Part shown: piece after piece, positions 5,214-12,898 of the stretch
Position numbering within the stretch: the first letter of the stretch is position 1
Layout: every line of letters begins with the position of its first letter
Assembly: GCA_946539625.1 (NCBI GenBank)
Contig: CAMNHT010000015.1
Coordinates: 1 to 13,105, forward strand
Direction of reading: 5' to 3'
From: an uncultured Clostridia bacterium
Lineage (GTDB): Bacteria > Bacillota_A > Clostridia > Christensenellales > CAG-138
Length of the DNA stretch: 13,105 nucleotides
Notes under the pieces: model-generated
The model's database searches: none
Seen by the model: the letters and a program-made list of their open reading frames with translations, nothing else
Told to the model about the DNA's origin: nothing
Translations under genes and position numbers: made by a program

Positions 5214-8183
5214 TCACCGGACCGGGCGATTGAACGCGCGGATGTTCCTAAGCGCCGTTTTTTCGTCCTCCGCGTCCGTAAAGACCTCGAACACGACGGG
5301 TTTTTGGAACGCTTCGGGATCCGGATCGCAGAACGACCCGATCTGTGCGTCGAACGCATCCTTTGTGTCGGCGGAAAGATACGCAAAGCCCATGGATTCC
5401 GCCCATGCCTTCGCGCTGCCGAAGTGTCCGTGCGCCGCGATGAGTTCGTCGGTGTCGGAACCCCAGAGCCGTTCGAGGCTCGCATTCAGGCGGAACTCCA
5501 CGCCGCGCGCGTTGTTGATCAGAAGAATGCGCAGATTGTTTCCGACGTGCCGATTGCCGAGCGCGTTCATGTCATAGAAGAACGCGAGGTCACCGATCAG
5601 CGCGAAGCTCAGCCGCTTCGGATCATAAAGCGCCTGCCCGAGCGTCGTCGACACCGCGCCGTCGATGCCGAAGCCGCCGACGTTGCAGCTGACCGTGACG
5701 GATGGATCGAGCGGGAAGAAATTCATGCTGCGCAGCGAGTTCAGAATCCCGAGATGCAGGAAGCTGTTTTTCGGGATCTGTTCGGAAAGCTTCGACGCCG
5801 CATAGAGATTGGACAGCGGCATCTGCGGCGTTTTCGTTTCGGGGATCAACGGAGCGATCATGCCGTAATAATCCTCCGCCGTGACCGCTTCGGAAAGCTT
5901 TGTAAAGAAGAACCGCTCCGAGCAGAAGAAGAGCTTTTCGACGATCTCCGCGCCGTGACGGTTGTGGAATTTGCGGTCCTCCGAGATGCGCCAGACGTGC
6001 CGGTTGCGGAACAATGCGCTTGCGCTGTAATCACCGGACACCGAGCCAAGGTCGATCAGAAGATCCGGAAGCTCCTTCAGCTCCGCAAAATCCCCTGCGA
6101 CCGCGCTCAGTACGCGGTTTTTACCCGTGTAATTTGCGGTATGATCGCAGAACACCGGCGCGTGACAGCGTTCGGCAAACGATTCGATCGCCGCTTTCGT
6201 TTCTGCATCGAACGGCTTGTGCGCGCCGCAAAAGAGCGCGATTCGTTTTCCCGAAAGCGCACGTAAAAGCGCGTCCGTCGGAAAATCCTCCGCGTCGTAT
6301 ACGTCGATCTTCTGCGCGTGCGGAAGCTCCGGCGTCGTAAATGAATAGAGATTGCCGACCGGCAGATTGATGTGCACCGGACCCGCGTCCTTTCGCGTTG
6401 CGGTATACAGCGCTTCGTTGACGAGCTGGATGCAGGCGCGCCGGTCCTCGTCGTCCTTAATCAGCGGCAGGATCGCCGCAAACCGCTTGACATCGTTTTG
6501 CGAAACGGTGCGGTCCGTCATCTGAGGCATGAGATCGGTATAGCATGGCGAATGGTGCTGCGACGTGATCGCGATCACCGGCAGTCCGCGGTAATATGCC
6601 TCCGTCAGTCCCGGAATATAGTCGCGCGAGGCCGTTGCGCCCGTACACGAGAGCACGACCGGCTCGCCGGACGCGAACGCCAGCCCGCCCGCAAGATACG
6701 CCGCGCCGCGCTCGTCGACCGCGGAGTACACCTCGAAAAACGGATCGAGCTGCACCGCCCGCGCGATCGGCACGTTTGTCGTGCCGGGCGAGACGACGAT
6801 CTTTCTGATCCGATATTGCTTCAGCAGCGCAAGAACGACCTGCGCGTTTTTGTCGTCGGTATACATAAGCCTTCCCTTCTGTGACGCTTCGATCTGTTCA
6901 CGGACCGGAACCGGCTTCAAAGGCGGCTCCTCCGCCGGCTTTTCGGGTTCGGGCACAGGCGCTGCGGCCGGTTCTTCGGCAAGATCCCGTTCGGTCACAA
7001 ACGCCGGATGTTCATCCTTCCCGCAGCAGTAGCCGAGATACCGCAAGGATTCGGCGCGAAGCGCTTTCAGGGCATCCTCGGCGCGGATCCAGTCGGTCGG
7101 ACGGTCCAGGATCCCGGCAACAGCCTTTGCCGCGTCCGTATAGCGGCCCGAAAGTCCGAGCTTGTCCAAAAGCTCCGAAACGCGGTTGCCGGTTTCCTTA
7201 TGCAGGATCGTCGCAAAGCGCTTTTTGAACAACACGGAAAAGACAGTGCCGTGGAACGAATTGGTCAGCACGTACTCGGCGTTTTTGATATACCACAGAA
7301 ATTCCTCCGGCGAGCAGACCCGATGGTCCCTGATCCGACAGTTTTCTCCGTTCGGATTGCCGTTGATATCAATGAGATGCAGACCCGTCCGCTGCTCCAG
7401 CAGCTTTGCCGCTTCGTTTACCTGCTTCTGGGCAGGACCGGGCATCGTATAGATCACGACGAACGGCTGCTGCGCAAGCGGCTCCTTCGGAATCAGCGCT
7501 TCATATGCCGCGGCGTCCAAAAGCAGCGTCGGATCGACGTCGACGTGCATCGGCGTCTTCGCGTCAGCCGCCTGCAGGACCGGACGCAGAAACCGCGTCT
7601 CTCGCAATGAAGCCGCGTCGAGATTCTTAAGCATCGGCGCGATCGACTTCTTTGCCGCTTCGGGATCCGCAAAGTACGCGCCGATCGCATAGGTCGCGCG
7701 GCGGACGTCCTTTTTGCCGAAATCCAGAAAATACGCGGGATCGAACACGCCGTCCGTCAGCTTGCTGTTCCACAGCTGATCGCTGCCCGCAAGATACAGG
7801 TCGCATTTCGGCGGGTGCGCGCGAAGCTGCCGAAGCGTGCTGTATCTGCGCGTTTCATTCAGATGCGCTTTACGGAACGTCTTGAACTTCATTTCCCGCG
7901 GAAGCTTCGTCTTTGCGTTCTTCCACGAATGCACCGTGTCGTAAAACCCTTTTACGCCGTGATAGGTGCGGGTGAAGATGTTGCGCGCAGGCTCATGCAG
8001 CTTTTTGTTCGCGTAATAGATCGGGTTTTTACGCGACGCATACCGGTTCCAGTGATACCACGGGACGTAGTTGATGACCTCCGCCTCGTTGCCGAGCGAT
8101 TCCAGTGTTTTCTGCAGGGCATAACACTGCAGCGCAGCGCCGCAGTTGAACGCAAAATGAAATGTAATGATCCCGATCTTCAT
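5214..8183 (-). CDS. Fusion: polysaccharide pyruvyltransferase (N) + MenD-like thiamine-diphosphate enzyme (C)
   Basis: A 989-residue two-enzyme protein. Residues 1-390 are a polysaccharide pyruvyltransferase: MKIGIITFHFAFNCGAALQ at the start, AGSDQLWNS (132-140) and LTNSFHGTVFSVLF (306-319) with its conserved His. This family ketalises sugars with pyruvate from phosphoenolpyruvate. A Pro/Glu/Ala-rich linker (about 397-430) leads to a full-length MenD-like TPP enzyme (440-989): VVSPGTTNVPI (463-473), VDERGAAYLAGG (489-500) with the activating Glu491, GPVHINLPVGNLY (601-613), FGIDGAVSTTLG (838-849) and the TPP/magnesium motif GDLAFFYDMNAL (864-875). Residues that hold isochorismate in true MenD are changed (SPGSRS to SPGTTN; NRG to NVG), so menaquinone synthesis is unlikely. 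GAGGAG lies about 12 bases before the ATG. It lies 23 bases after the GT2 gene and its stop sits at the SDR start. Activity and substrate of the second domain are unknown. Confidence 0.88.
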   Translation of the reverse strand: MKIGIITFHFAFNCGAALQCYALQKTLESLGNEAEVINYVPWYHWNRYASRKNPIYYANKKLHEPARNIFTRTYHGVKGFYDTVHSWKNAKTKLPREMKFKTFRKAHLNETRRYSTLRQLRAHPPKCDLYLAGSDQLWNSKLTDGVFDPAYFLDFGKKDVRRATYAIGAYFADPEAAKKSIAPMLKNLDAASLRETRFLRPVLQAADAKTPMHVDVDPTLLLDAAAYEALIPKEPLAQQPFVVIYTMPGPAQKQVNEAAKLLEQRTGLHLIDINGNPNGENCRIRDHRVCSPEEFLWYIKNAEYVLTNSFHGTVFSVLFKKRFATILHKETGNRVSELLDKLGLSGRYTDAAKAVAGILDRPTDWIRAEDALKALRAESLRYLGYCCGKDEHPAFVTERDLAEEPAAAPVPEPEKPAEEPPLKPVPVREQIEASQKGRLMYTDDKNAQVVLALLKQYRIRKIVVSPGTTNVPIARAVQLDPFFEVYSAVDERGAAYLAGGLAFASGEPVVLSCTGATASRDYIPGLTEAYYRGLPVIAITSQHHSPCYTDLMPQMTDRTVSQNDVKRFAAILPLIKDDEDRRACIQLVNEALYTATRKDAGPVHINLPVGNLYSFTTPELPHAQKIDVYDAEDFPTDALLRALSGKRIALFCGAHKPFDAETKAAIESFAERCHAPVFCDHTANYTGKNRVLSAVAGDFAELKELPDLLIDLGSVSGDYSASALFRNRHVWRISEDRKFHNRHGAEIVEKLFFCSERFFFTKLSEAVTAEDYYGMIAPLIPETKTPQMPLSNLYAASKLSEQIPKNSFLHLGILNSLRSMNFFPLDPSVTVSCNVGGFGIDGAVSTTLGQALYDPKRLSFALIGDLAFFYDMNALGNRHVGNNLRILLINNARGVEFRLNASLERLWGSDTDELIAAHGHFGSAKAWAESMGFAYLSADTKDAFDAQIGSFCDPDPEAFQKPVVFEVFTDAEDEKTALRNIRAFNRPVR
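6864..6879 (-). promoter_or_regulatory. Possible internal translation start at the fusion boundary
   Basis: Inside the fusion gene, GAAGGGAAGG (6870-6879, minus strand) precedes an in-frame ATG (6864-6866, Met440). The AGGGA core is 6 bases from the ATG. Initiation here would give a free 550-residue TPP enzyme, close to the length of stand-alone MenD (about 550 residues). The site falls exactly where the second domain begins. It encodes the ordinary residues QKGRLM, so chance cannot be excluded. Confidence 0.4.
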
Positions 8184-8206
8184 GCCCGTTATCTGCTCCT
8201 CGTCGT

Positions 8207-9274
8207 TTATTTGCCGCGGCGTTTTTCAAGCGCACGGCGTAATCGGTTCATGCGCTGCTGCGCGGAATCCGCCATATGCCACAGCCGCATCACCAGCGCA
8301 AGCAGATGCACGTTTTTACAACGCACCGCAAACGCGATCCACCGGGTCACGCGCGAAACATCCTTTTCCTGCTCGCACCGCACGGCGTTCTGCGTTTCCG
8401 GGTAATCCATCAGCTCCTGATAATCCTCGCGCTTTTCCCTGCGCGAAATGTCCGACAGCTCGATCTTCATGCACGCCCGCTGTATGACGAGGGTAAAGAT
8501 CTGATCCGCCCGGTAGAGATCTCCTTCCAGACCATACTCCTTGAGAAGCGCGCGACGCCGGTTCAGGCCGTTGACCAAATAGCGGAACGTCCCCTTGCGA
8601 TACCCTCTGGACAGTGAATCTCCCATCTGACGATAGCGGTACAACGCTTCACCGACCACGGCGAACGTATTCATATGCGGAACACAATCCGCGACGAAAA
8701 TACAATCCTCTTCGTAGCTGATTGCGGGATCAAAGCGAATATGATGCTTTTCGATCATGTCCCGGCGGAACATCTTTGCCCAAACGGAGACGCCGAACAG
8801 ATTCAGCCGCGACTCCGTATACAGATGCAGAAACTGCCTGGTTTTCTTCATCAGCGTGATCGAATACCGCGTAATGAGCTGTTCCGCTTCCCAGCCTTCT
8901 TTGAAACGAACGAATCCGCTGATCACAAGATCCGGCTCATAGGTGCGCATGGCGCCGACCATCTTTTCAAAGTAGGTCTTTTTGCATATGTCGTCCGCGT
9001 CCACGAAAATCACATACTCGCCCCGCGCCGCGTCAAGCCCCGTATTCCTTGCCGTCGAAACCCCCGCGTTTTCCTTGTGAATGACGCGAAAGCGCGGATC
9101 CTGCTCTGCCGTCTCCTCACAGATGCGTGCGCTGTCGTCGGTCGATCCGTCGTCGATCAGGATCGCCTCCCAATCCCGGAACGTCTGCGTTCTGACGGAT
9201 TCCAGACATTTCGGAAGATACGCCTCGGCGTTGTAGACCGGAATGACGACGCTGATGGTCGGTGTCTGCTCCAT
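8207..9274 (-). CDS. Family 2 glycosyltransferase
   Basis: A 355-residue GT-A fold transferase that uses a nucleotide sugar to extend a lipid-linked glycan at the inner membrane face. ISVVIPVYNAEAYL (7-20) and LIDDGSTDDS (39-48) form the nucleotide-binding part; ENAGVSTARNTGLDAARGEY and then FVDADD (90-95) supply the DxD metal site; SYEEDCIF near 205 holds the probable catalytic acidic residues. The C-terminal 120 residues are Arg-rich and probably helical, perhaps contacting the membrane. ATG 9274 is chosen because GGGGGA (9281-9286) is 6 bases upstream. An in-frame ATG at 9304 overlaps the ATPase stop as ATGA but has no ribosome site and precedes the conserved fold by 16 residues. Sugar and acceptor specificity cannot be read from the sequence. 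Confidence 0.93.
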   Translation of the reverse strand: MEQTPTISVVIPVYNAEAYLPKCLESVRTQTFRDWEAILIDDGSTDDSARICEETAEQDPRFRVIHKENAGVSTARNTGLDAARGEYVIFVDADDICKKTYFEKMVGAMRTYEPDLVISGFVRFKEGWEAEQLITRYSITLMKKTRQFLHLYTESRLNLFGVSVWAKMFRRDMIEKHHIRFDPAISYEEDCIFVADCVPHMNTFAVVGEALYRYRQMGDSLSRGYRKGTFRYLVNGLNRRRALLKEYGLEGDLYRADQIFTLVIQRACMKIELSDISRREKREDYQELMDYPETQNAVRCEQEKDVSRVTRWIAFAVRCKNVHLLALVMRLWHMADSAQQRMNRLRRALEKRRGK

Positions 9275-9300
9275 TTGTGTTCCCCCGTTCTCCGCACAAA

Positions 9301-10134
9301 TCAATTCTGTTTCAGTTTCTTCATTTTATGAAGATACTGTTCGTACGTCCAGTAAACGTGCTTCGTTGCGCCGATCTTTTTGATTTCTCCGTGATCCAGC
9401 CACACGGCGTGCTCGCAAAGCTCCATCACCGGCGCTTTCGCGTGCGAAACGAACAGCAGCGTCGTTCCGTGATCGAGGAGCTCCCGGATCCGTTTGCGGC
9501 ACTTTTGCTGAAACGCCGCATCGCCCACCGCCAGCACCTCGTCCACGATGAGAATATCCGGATCGACGACTGTGGCGATTGCAAAGCCGAGGCGCGCGCG
9601 CATGCCGCTCGAATAGTTTTTGACCGGCAGCTCCATGAAATCCTCAAGTTCCGCAAACTCCACGATCTTCTCGTACTGCTCCTTCATGAACTTGCGGCTG
9701 TGTCCCAGAATCGCGCCGTTGATAAAGATGTTCTCCTTGGCGGTCAGGTTCTGGTCGAAGCCTGCGCCGAGCTCTATCAGCGGAGCGATCTCGCCTTTAA
9801 CGCTCACGGTCCCCTCGTATGGCTGCAGAATGCCGCAAATCATCTTCAGAAGCGTGCTCTTGCCCGCCCCGTTCGCGCCGATCAGCGCCCACGATTCACC
9901 CTTCTGGATCACCAGGTTGATATCCTTCAGCGCGTAAAATTCCTTGAATCGCAGCTCGCGCTTGACGAGCTTTACGAAATATTCCTTCAGGTTGTCCACG
10001 CGTTCCCCGGCGATATTGAACCGTACCGAGGCATGCTTGATCCGGATGACGACCTCCGGCCGCGCTGGTTTCGGCGCGGTCTGTTCCGTCGTTGTCTGTT
10101 CCGTTGTTGTCTGTTCCGTTACGATCTGTTCCAT
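9301..10134 (-). CDS. ABC exporter ATPase for polysaccharide / teichoic acid (Wzt/TagH type)
   Basis: A 277-residue ATPase that powers export of a lipid-linked polymer through the permease encoded just upstream. Walker A is GANGAGKST (86-94), the ABC signature YSSGMRARLGFA (174-185), Walker B ILIVDEVLAVGD (194-205) and the switch His is in FVSHAK (228-233). ELGAGFDQNLTAKENI (121-136) is the form of the Q-loop region typical of polysaccharide exporters. There is no long C-terminal extension of the kind that recognises chain ends in Wzt or extends TagH. The N-terminus carries a TEQTT repeat encoded by 15-base tandem repeats. ATG 10134 is supported by GAGGG (10141-10145) 6 bases upstream, which overlaps the permease stop; the two genes are therefore probably coupled. 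Confidence 0.95.
   Translation of the reverse strand: MEQIVTEQTTTEQTTTEQTAPKPARPEVVIRIKHASVRFNIAGERVDNLKEYFVKLVKRELRFKEFYALKDINLVIQKGESWALIGANGAGKSTLLKMICGILQPYEGTVSVKGEIAPLIELGAGFDQNLTAKENIFINGAILGHSRKFMKEQYEKIVEFAELEDFMELPVKNYSSGMRARLGFAIATVVDPDILIVDEVLAVGDAAFQQKCRKRIRELLDHGTTLLFVSHAKAPVMELCEHAVWLDHGEIKKIGATKHVYWTYEQYLHKMKKLKQN
10081..10132 (-). repeat. 15-base tandem repeat at the 5' end of the ATPase gene
   Basis: The heptamer CTGTTCC (plus-strand reading) recurs with exact 15-base spacing at 10081, 10096, 10111 and 10126. The units between are near-identical, the last being the most diverged. On the coding strand each unit encodes five residues (TEQTT), giving a low-complexity leader before the ATPase fold. 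Changes in copy number would keep the frame. Confidence 0.8.
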
Positions 10135-10143
10135 AGACTGCCC

Positions 10144-10959
10144 TCAGATATACAGGATAAACTTGTTCTTGGTCGAGTTGAAGGTCAGGATGCCGCCGAC
10201 CAGCATCACTACGGCATAAACGGCGCCGCGCACCATCAGCTTGGTGACGACCGGATCGTACGCCGAAACATACTGCATGATGAAATAACGGAATTGCTGG
10301 ATGTAGCTGTACATCGGATTGAATCGGCGGATCGCGACGCCGAGCCCGCCGAGGTTGTTCGTCAGGAAGTAAAAGATCGGCGTCAGGTACATCCACGCCA
10401 GTGTGACCACGCTCCAGATGTTTTTGATATCGCGGAAAAAGACGGTCGACGCGGCAAGAAGCAGTCCGAGACCGACGCAGAACAAATACAATTCAACGAT
10501 CGGAACGATGATCAGAAGATTCATCCAGCGGAACGGTTCTCCGGTTGCAAGCATAACGATGAGCAGCGCGCCGAGCGACAGCACGAAGTTCACCATGCTG
10601 CTTGTAACCTTGCTGAGCGTAAAGATATACTTCGGCACATATGTCTTCTTCAGAAGCGCAGCGTTGCCGATCACGGAGTTCAGCGCCTGATTTGTCGATT
10701 CCCGCATAAACGAGAACAGGATGTTGCCGCAAATCAGATACAGCGGATAGTTGATCTCCTGGCTGCGTGGGAACATTCTGGTAAACACGATCGCCATGAC
10801 CACCATCGACAAAAGCGGCGTCAGAATGCTCCAGAGGTAGCCGAGAAAACTCCTCCGGTATTTCAGCTTGAGATCGCGCTGCACGAGCAGCACCAAAAGA
10901 TCCCAGTACCGGGAAAACCTCCGAAACCAGCCCCTGACGGTATTTACGATCTTTTTCAT
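10144..10959 (-). CDS. ABC-2 type polysaccharide export permease (Wzm/TagG type)
   Basis: A 271-residue integral membrane protein, the channel half of the exporter whose ATPase gene follows. The N-terminal signature VQRDLKLKYRRSFLGYLWSI (26-45) with the first span's TPLLSMVVMAIVF matches the ABC-2 permease of Wzm/TagG systems, and five further hydrophobic stretches give the usual six spans. LAWMYLTPIFYF near 197-208 is the conserved segment before the last spans. The ATG at 10959 overlaps the stop of the glycerophosphotransferase gene (ATGA), so translation is probably coupled. The nearest Shine-Dalgarno-like run, AAGGAG at 10974-10979, is 14 bases away, which is long. The cargo is inferred from the neighbours to be a wall glycopolymer on a polyprenyl carrier. 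Confidence 0.95.
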   Translation of the reverse strand: MKKIVNTVRGWFRRFSRYWDLLVLLVQRDLKLKYRRSFLGYLWSILTPLLSMVVMAIVFTRMFPRSQEINYPLYLICGNILFSFMRESTNQALNSVIGNAALLKKTYVPKYIFTLSKVTSSMVNFVLSLGALLIVMLATGEPFRWMNLLIIVPIVELYLFCVGLGLLLAASTVFFRDIKNIWSVVTLAWMYLTPIFYFLTNNLGGLGVAIRRFNPMYSYIQQFRYFIMQYVSAYDPVVTKLMVRGAVYAVVMLVGGILTFNSTKNKFILYI

Positions 10960-12152
10960 CTGCTTTCTGTCATCTCCTTGATTGCCCGGGTCGTTCGCTC
11001 CGAACTCCCGCCGTCGCGCAGCGGGAAGAACCGGTCGACCCGCTTCTCATATTCCGCCGCCATACGGCAGCCGTTTCCGATCACTCCGGAAAGCGCGCCG
11101 ACCGCTTCGGGAACGGTATCGGCGATCGGTCCGAACCCGTCCCGCTCATAATCGAAGTACCCCGTCGGAAGGTGTCCCTTCCGGTACGATTCCCGATCGA
11201 ACTGATAATAGACGACCGGTTTTTTCATGAACGCGAAATCCATGTACACGCTTGAAAAATCCGTGACGAGCACCGCCGCCCGCCGGAGAAGCTCCGGCAC
11301 GGAGACCTCGTCCCATTTTTTGACCGCGACGCGTTTCGACGTCGAGGAAAAGCACGTTTCAAACCGCCCGACGTTGCGGTGCACGCAGAAAACGGCATGC
11401 CTGCCGGTCGCCTCCAGCAGCGCGTCGAGCGCCGGATCGTTCAAAAACGCCTGCCAGCCGCGGCAGTACTCGCTGTCCTTGAACGCCTCGGCGGTCTTGC
11501 AGTCGCGCTCCAGCCACATCCGCCACGTCGGCAGGATCAGCACGAGCGACGGGTCCGCTTCGGCGTCGAGCAGCGCGTCGAACCGGCACAGTCCCAAAAG
11601 CTTTACAACACCGTCGGGATAGCCGAACGTGTCGCGCACATACTCGTATTCCGGCTCTGCCGCACAGCAGAACATGGAAAAGCCCGTGACCGGCGCGTAC
11701 AGATACGGCAGATCGTCCTTGATCACGCCGTGCTGCAAAAACACGCGGCGGTTTTTCAGCCATCCCAGCACGACCTCGAAGAGGTAGCAGACCGCCGCGT
11801 TCGGCTTTCCGCCCTTCTGGCTCGAAATATTGACCTCGGCGGCAAGGTAGTACACCCAATGCCGCAAGCTTCCGAACGGAACGACCGGACCTGTCGCCGC
11901 GACCTTTTCATACGCCGGCGAGCGGCGCCGGATCGCGTAGACCGCGTCGATCTCCGGATGCTTCGCCCGAATGTGTGAAAAGAGTGCGAACGCGTTGTCC
12001 TGCGCTTCCATGGCGTATTCGCACAGCAGCCACAGATGCTTCCGCTTCCTTTTGTAGACAGCCGCGGGCAGCAGCGCCAGCAGAAGCAGGAAGAAGTGCC
12101 CGATATCGCCCAATCGGACCCGTCTGAGCTTTGCGAAAACCGATTCCTTCAT
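10956..12152 (-). CDS. CDP-glycerol glycerophosphotransferase family protein (TagB/TagF-like)
   Basis: A 398-residue member of the family that transfers glycerol phosphate (or a related polyol phosphate) from the CDP-activated form to a lipid-linked acceptor. The conserved motifs appear in order: VFLQHGVIKDDL (about 137-148) with the catalytic-type His, LLGLCRFD (185-192), LILPTWR (204-211), FCVHRNVGRF (255-264), LVTDFSSVYMDFAFMKKPVV (294-313) for CDP binding, and GYFDYERDGFG (331-341). An amphipathic, basic N-terminus with a hydrophobic stretch (GHFFLLLLALLPAAVY, about 18-33) fits membrane association. The length matches primase-type TagB better than long TagF polymerases. ATG 12152 overlaps the GT2 stop (ATGA), with GGAAGG (12161-12166) 8 bases upstream; upstream in-frame starts would run far into the GT2 gene. 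Whether it adds one unit or many cannot be told. Confidence 0.9.
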   Translation of the reverse strand: MKESVFAKLRRVRLGDIGHFFLLLLALLPAAVYKRKRKHLWLLCEYAMEAQDNAFALFSHIRAKHPEIDAVYAIRRRSPAYEKVAATGPVVPFGSLRHWVYYLAAEVNISSQKGGKPNAAVCYLFEVVLGWLKNRRVFLQHGVIKDDLPYLYAPVTGFSMFCCAAEPEYEYVRDTFGYPDGVVKLLGLCRFDALLDAEADPSLVLILPTWRMWLERDCKTAEAFKDSEYCRGWQAFLNDPALDALLEATGRHAVFCVHRNVGRFETCFSSTSKRVAVKKWDEVSVPELLRRAAVLVTDFSSVYMDFAFMKKPVVYYQFDRESYRKGHLPTGYFDYERDGFGPIADTVPEAVGALSGVIGNGCRMAAEYEKRVDRFFPLRDGGSSERTTRAIKEMTESR

Positions 12153-12898
12153 AGCCAATACCTTCCGACGCCGTGCAGGCAGTAGCCGAAAAAGCGAATG
12201 CACCGCTTAAAAAAGCCCAGTCTGAGATACCCGTACGTCTTCCACGCCGTCACGGCGGACCGCCATTTATTGCCCGACTTGGACCCGGTCGTAACGCGAT
12301 ACCGCACCAGCGGCTCGTTGACGCCGACCGCCTTTGCGCCGTCGTTTAAGATCCGGTACCAGCAGATCAGATCCTCGTGCAGATCGCTCCGCTCCATCGG
12401 ATGCCGTTCATATACGTCCCGCCGGACAAGCACCGTGCTCGTCACGACGTCGTTTCCGTACAGAAGCCGCTCAGCCGTGACCGTTTCCGGAACGCGAAAG
12501 ATCCTTCCCGTCTCTTTTCCGGTCTCGTCGATGCAGACCGCCGCCGTATAGACAAGCGCCGCATCCGTTTCCTCCGCCTTTCGAAGCTGCTTACGGAGCT
12601 TATCCGCTTCCCAGACGTCGTCGCTGTCCAAAAAGGCGATCCACTCCGCCTGCGCAGCGCGCACAGCGGCGTTTCGCGCGGCTGCGACGCCGCCGTTTTC
12701 GGGAAGCGTGATCACCCGAACACGCGCATCCTCCCGGGAAAGCCGGGACAGGATCGCGGGCGTGCCGTCGTCGGATCCGTCGTCGGTCACGATCACTTCG
12801 ATTTCACGAAGCGTCTGCGAAAACGCCGAGCGAACGCTTTCCTCGACGGTCCTTTCACACCGGTATGCGGGCATGATGACGCTGACGCGCGGGGTCAT
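12149..12898 (-). CDS. Family 2 glycosyltransferase
   Basis: A compact 249-residue GT-A transferase. RVSVIMPAYRCERTVEES (4-21) and VTDDGSDDGTP (37-47) are the nucleotide-sugar site, LPENGGVAAARNAAVRAA (65-82) the conserved Arg-containing helix, and FLDSDD (89-94) the DxD metal site; LHEDLICWYRI near 193-203 carries the probable catalytic acidic pair. It probably adds a sugar to the growing lipid-linked chain before the glycerophosphotransferase acts. The ATG at 12898 is the start: it lies just before the fold, has a strong GGAGAGGAGG (12906-12915) 7 bases upstream, and overlaps the preceding stop as ATGA. A longer in-frame extension to 12988 is Arg/Gly-rich and runs inside the upstream gene, so it is not used. 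Sugar specificity unknown. Confidence 0.93.
   Translation of the reverse strand: MTPRVSVIMPAYRCERTVEESVRSAFSQTLREIEVIVTDDGSDDGTPAILSRLSREDARVRVITLPENGGVAAARNAAVRAAQAEWIAFLDSDDVWEADKLRKQLRKAEETDAALVYTAAVCIDETGKETGRIFRVPETVTAERLLYGNDVVTSTVLVRRDVYERHPMERSDLHEDLICWYRILNDGAKAVGVNEPLVRYRVTTGSKSGNKWRSAVTAWKTYGYLRLGFFKRCIRFFGYCLHGVGRYWL

Noticed and set aside
4138..5577. A 479-residue plus-strand open frame opposite the SDR and fusion genes
   Set aside because: Same pattern: low-complexity Arg/Val-rich translation with no motif, crossing a real gene boundary on the other strand.
5214..6866. True MenD for menaquinone synthesis
   Set aside because: The fold matches, but the isochorismate-binding Ser/Arg positions are substituted, no other men gene is adjacent, and it is fused to a polysaccharide pyruvyltransferase.
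9262..11151. A 629-residue open frame on the plus strand opposite the exporter genes
   Set aside because: It spans the ends of several well-identified minus-strand genes, is rich in Arg/His/Asp with no recognisable domain, and is explained by antisense reading of GC-rich codons.
12153..12203. A 17-residue N-terminal extension of the glycerophosphotransferase
   Set aside because: It would overlap the GT2 gene by 55 bases, while ATG 12152 gives a standard ATGA overlap with a good ribosome site.
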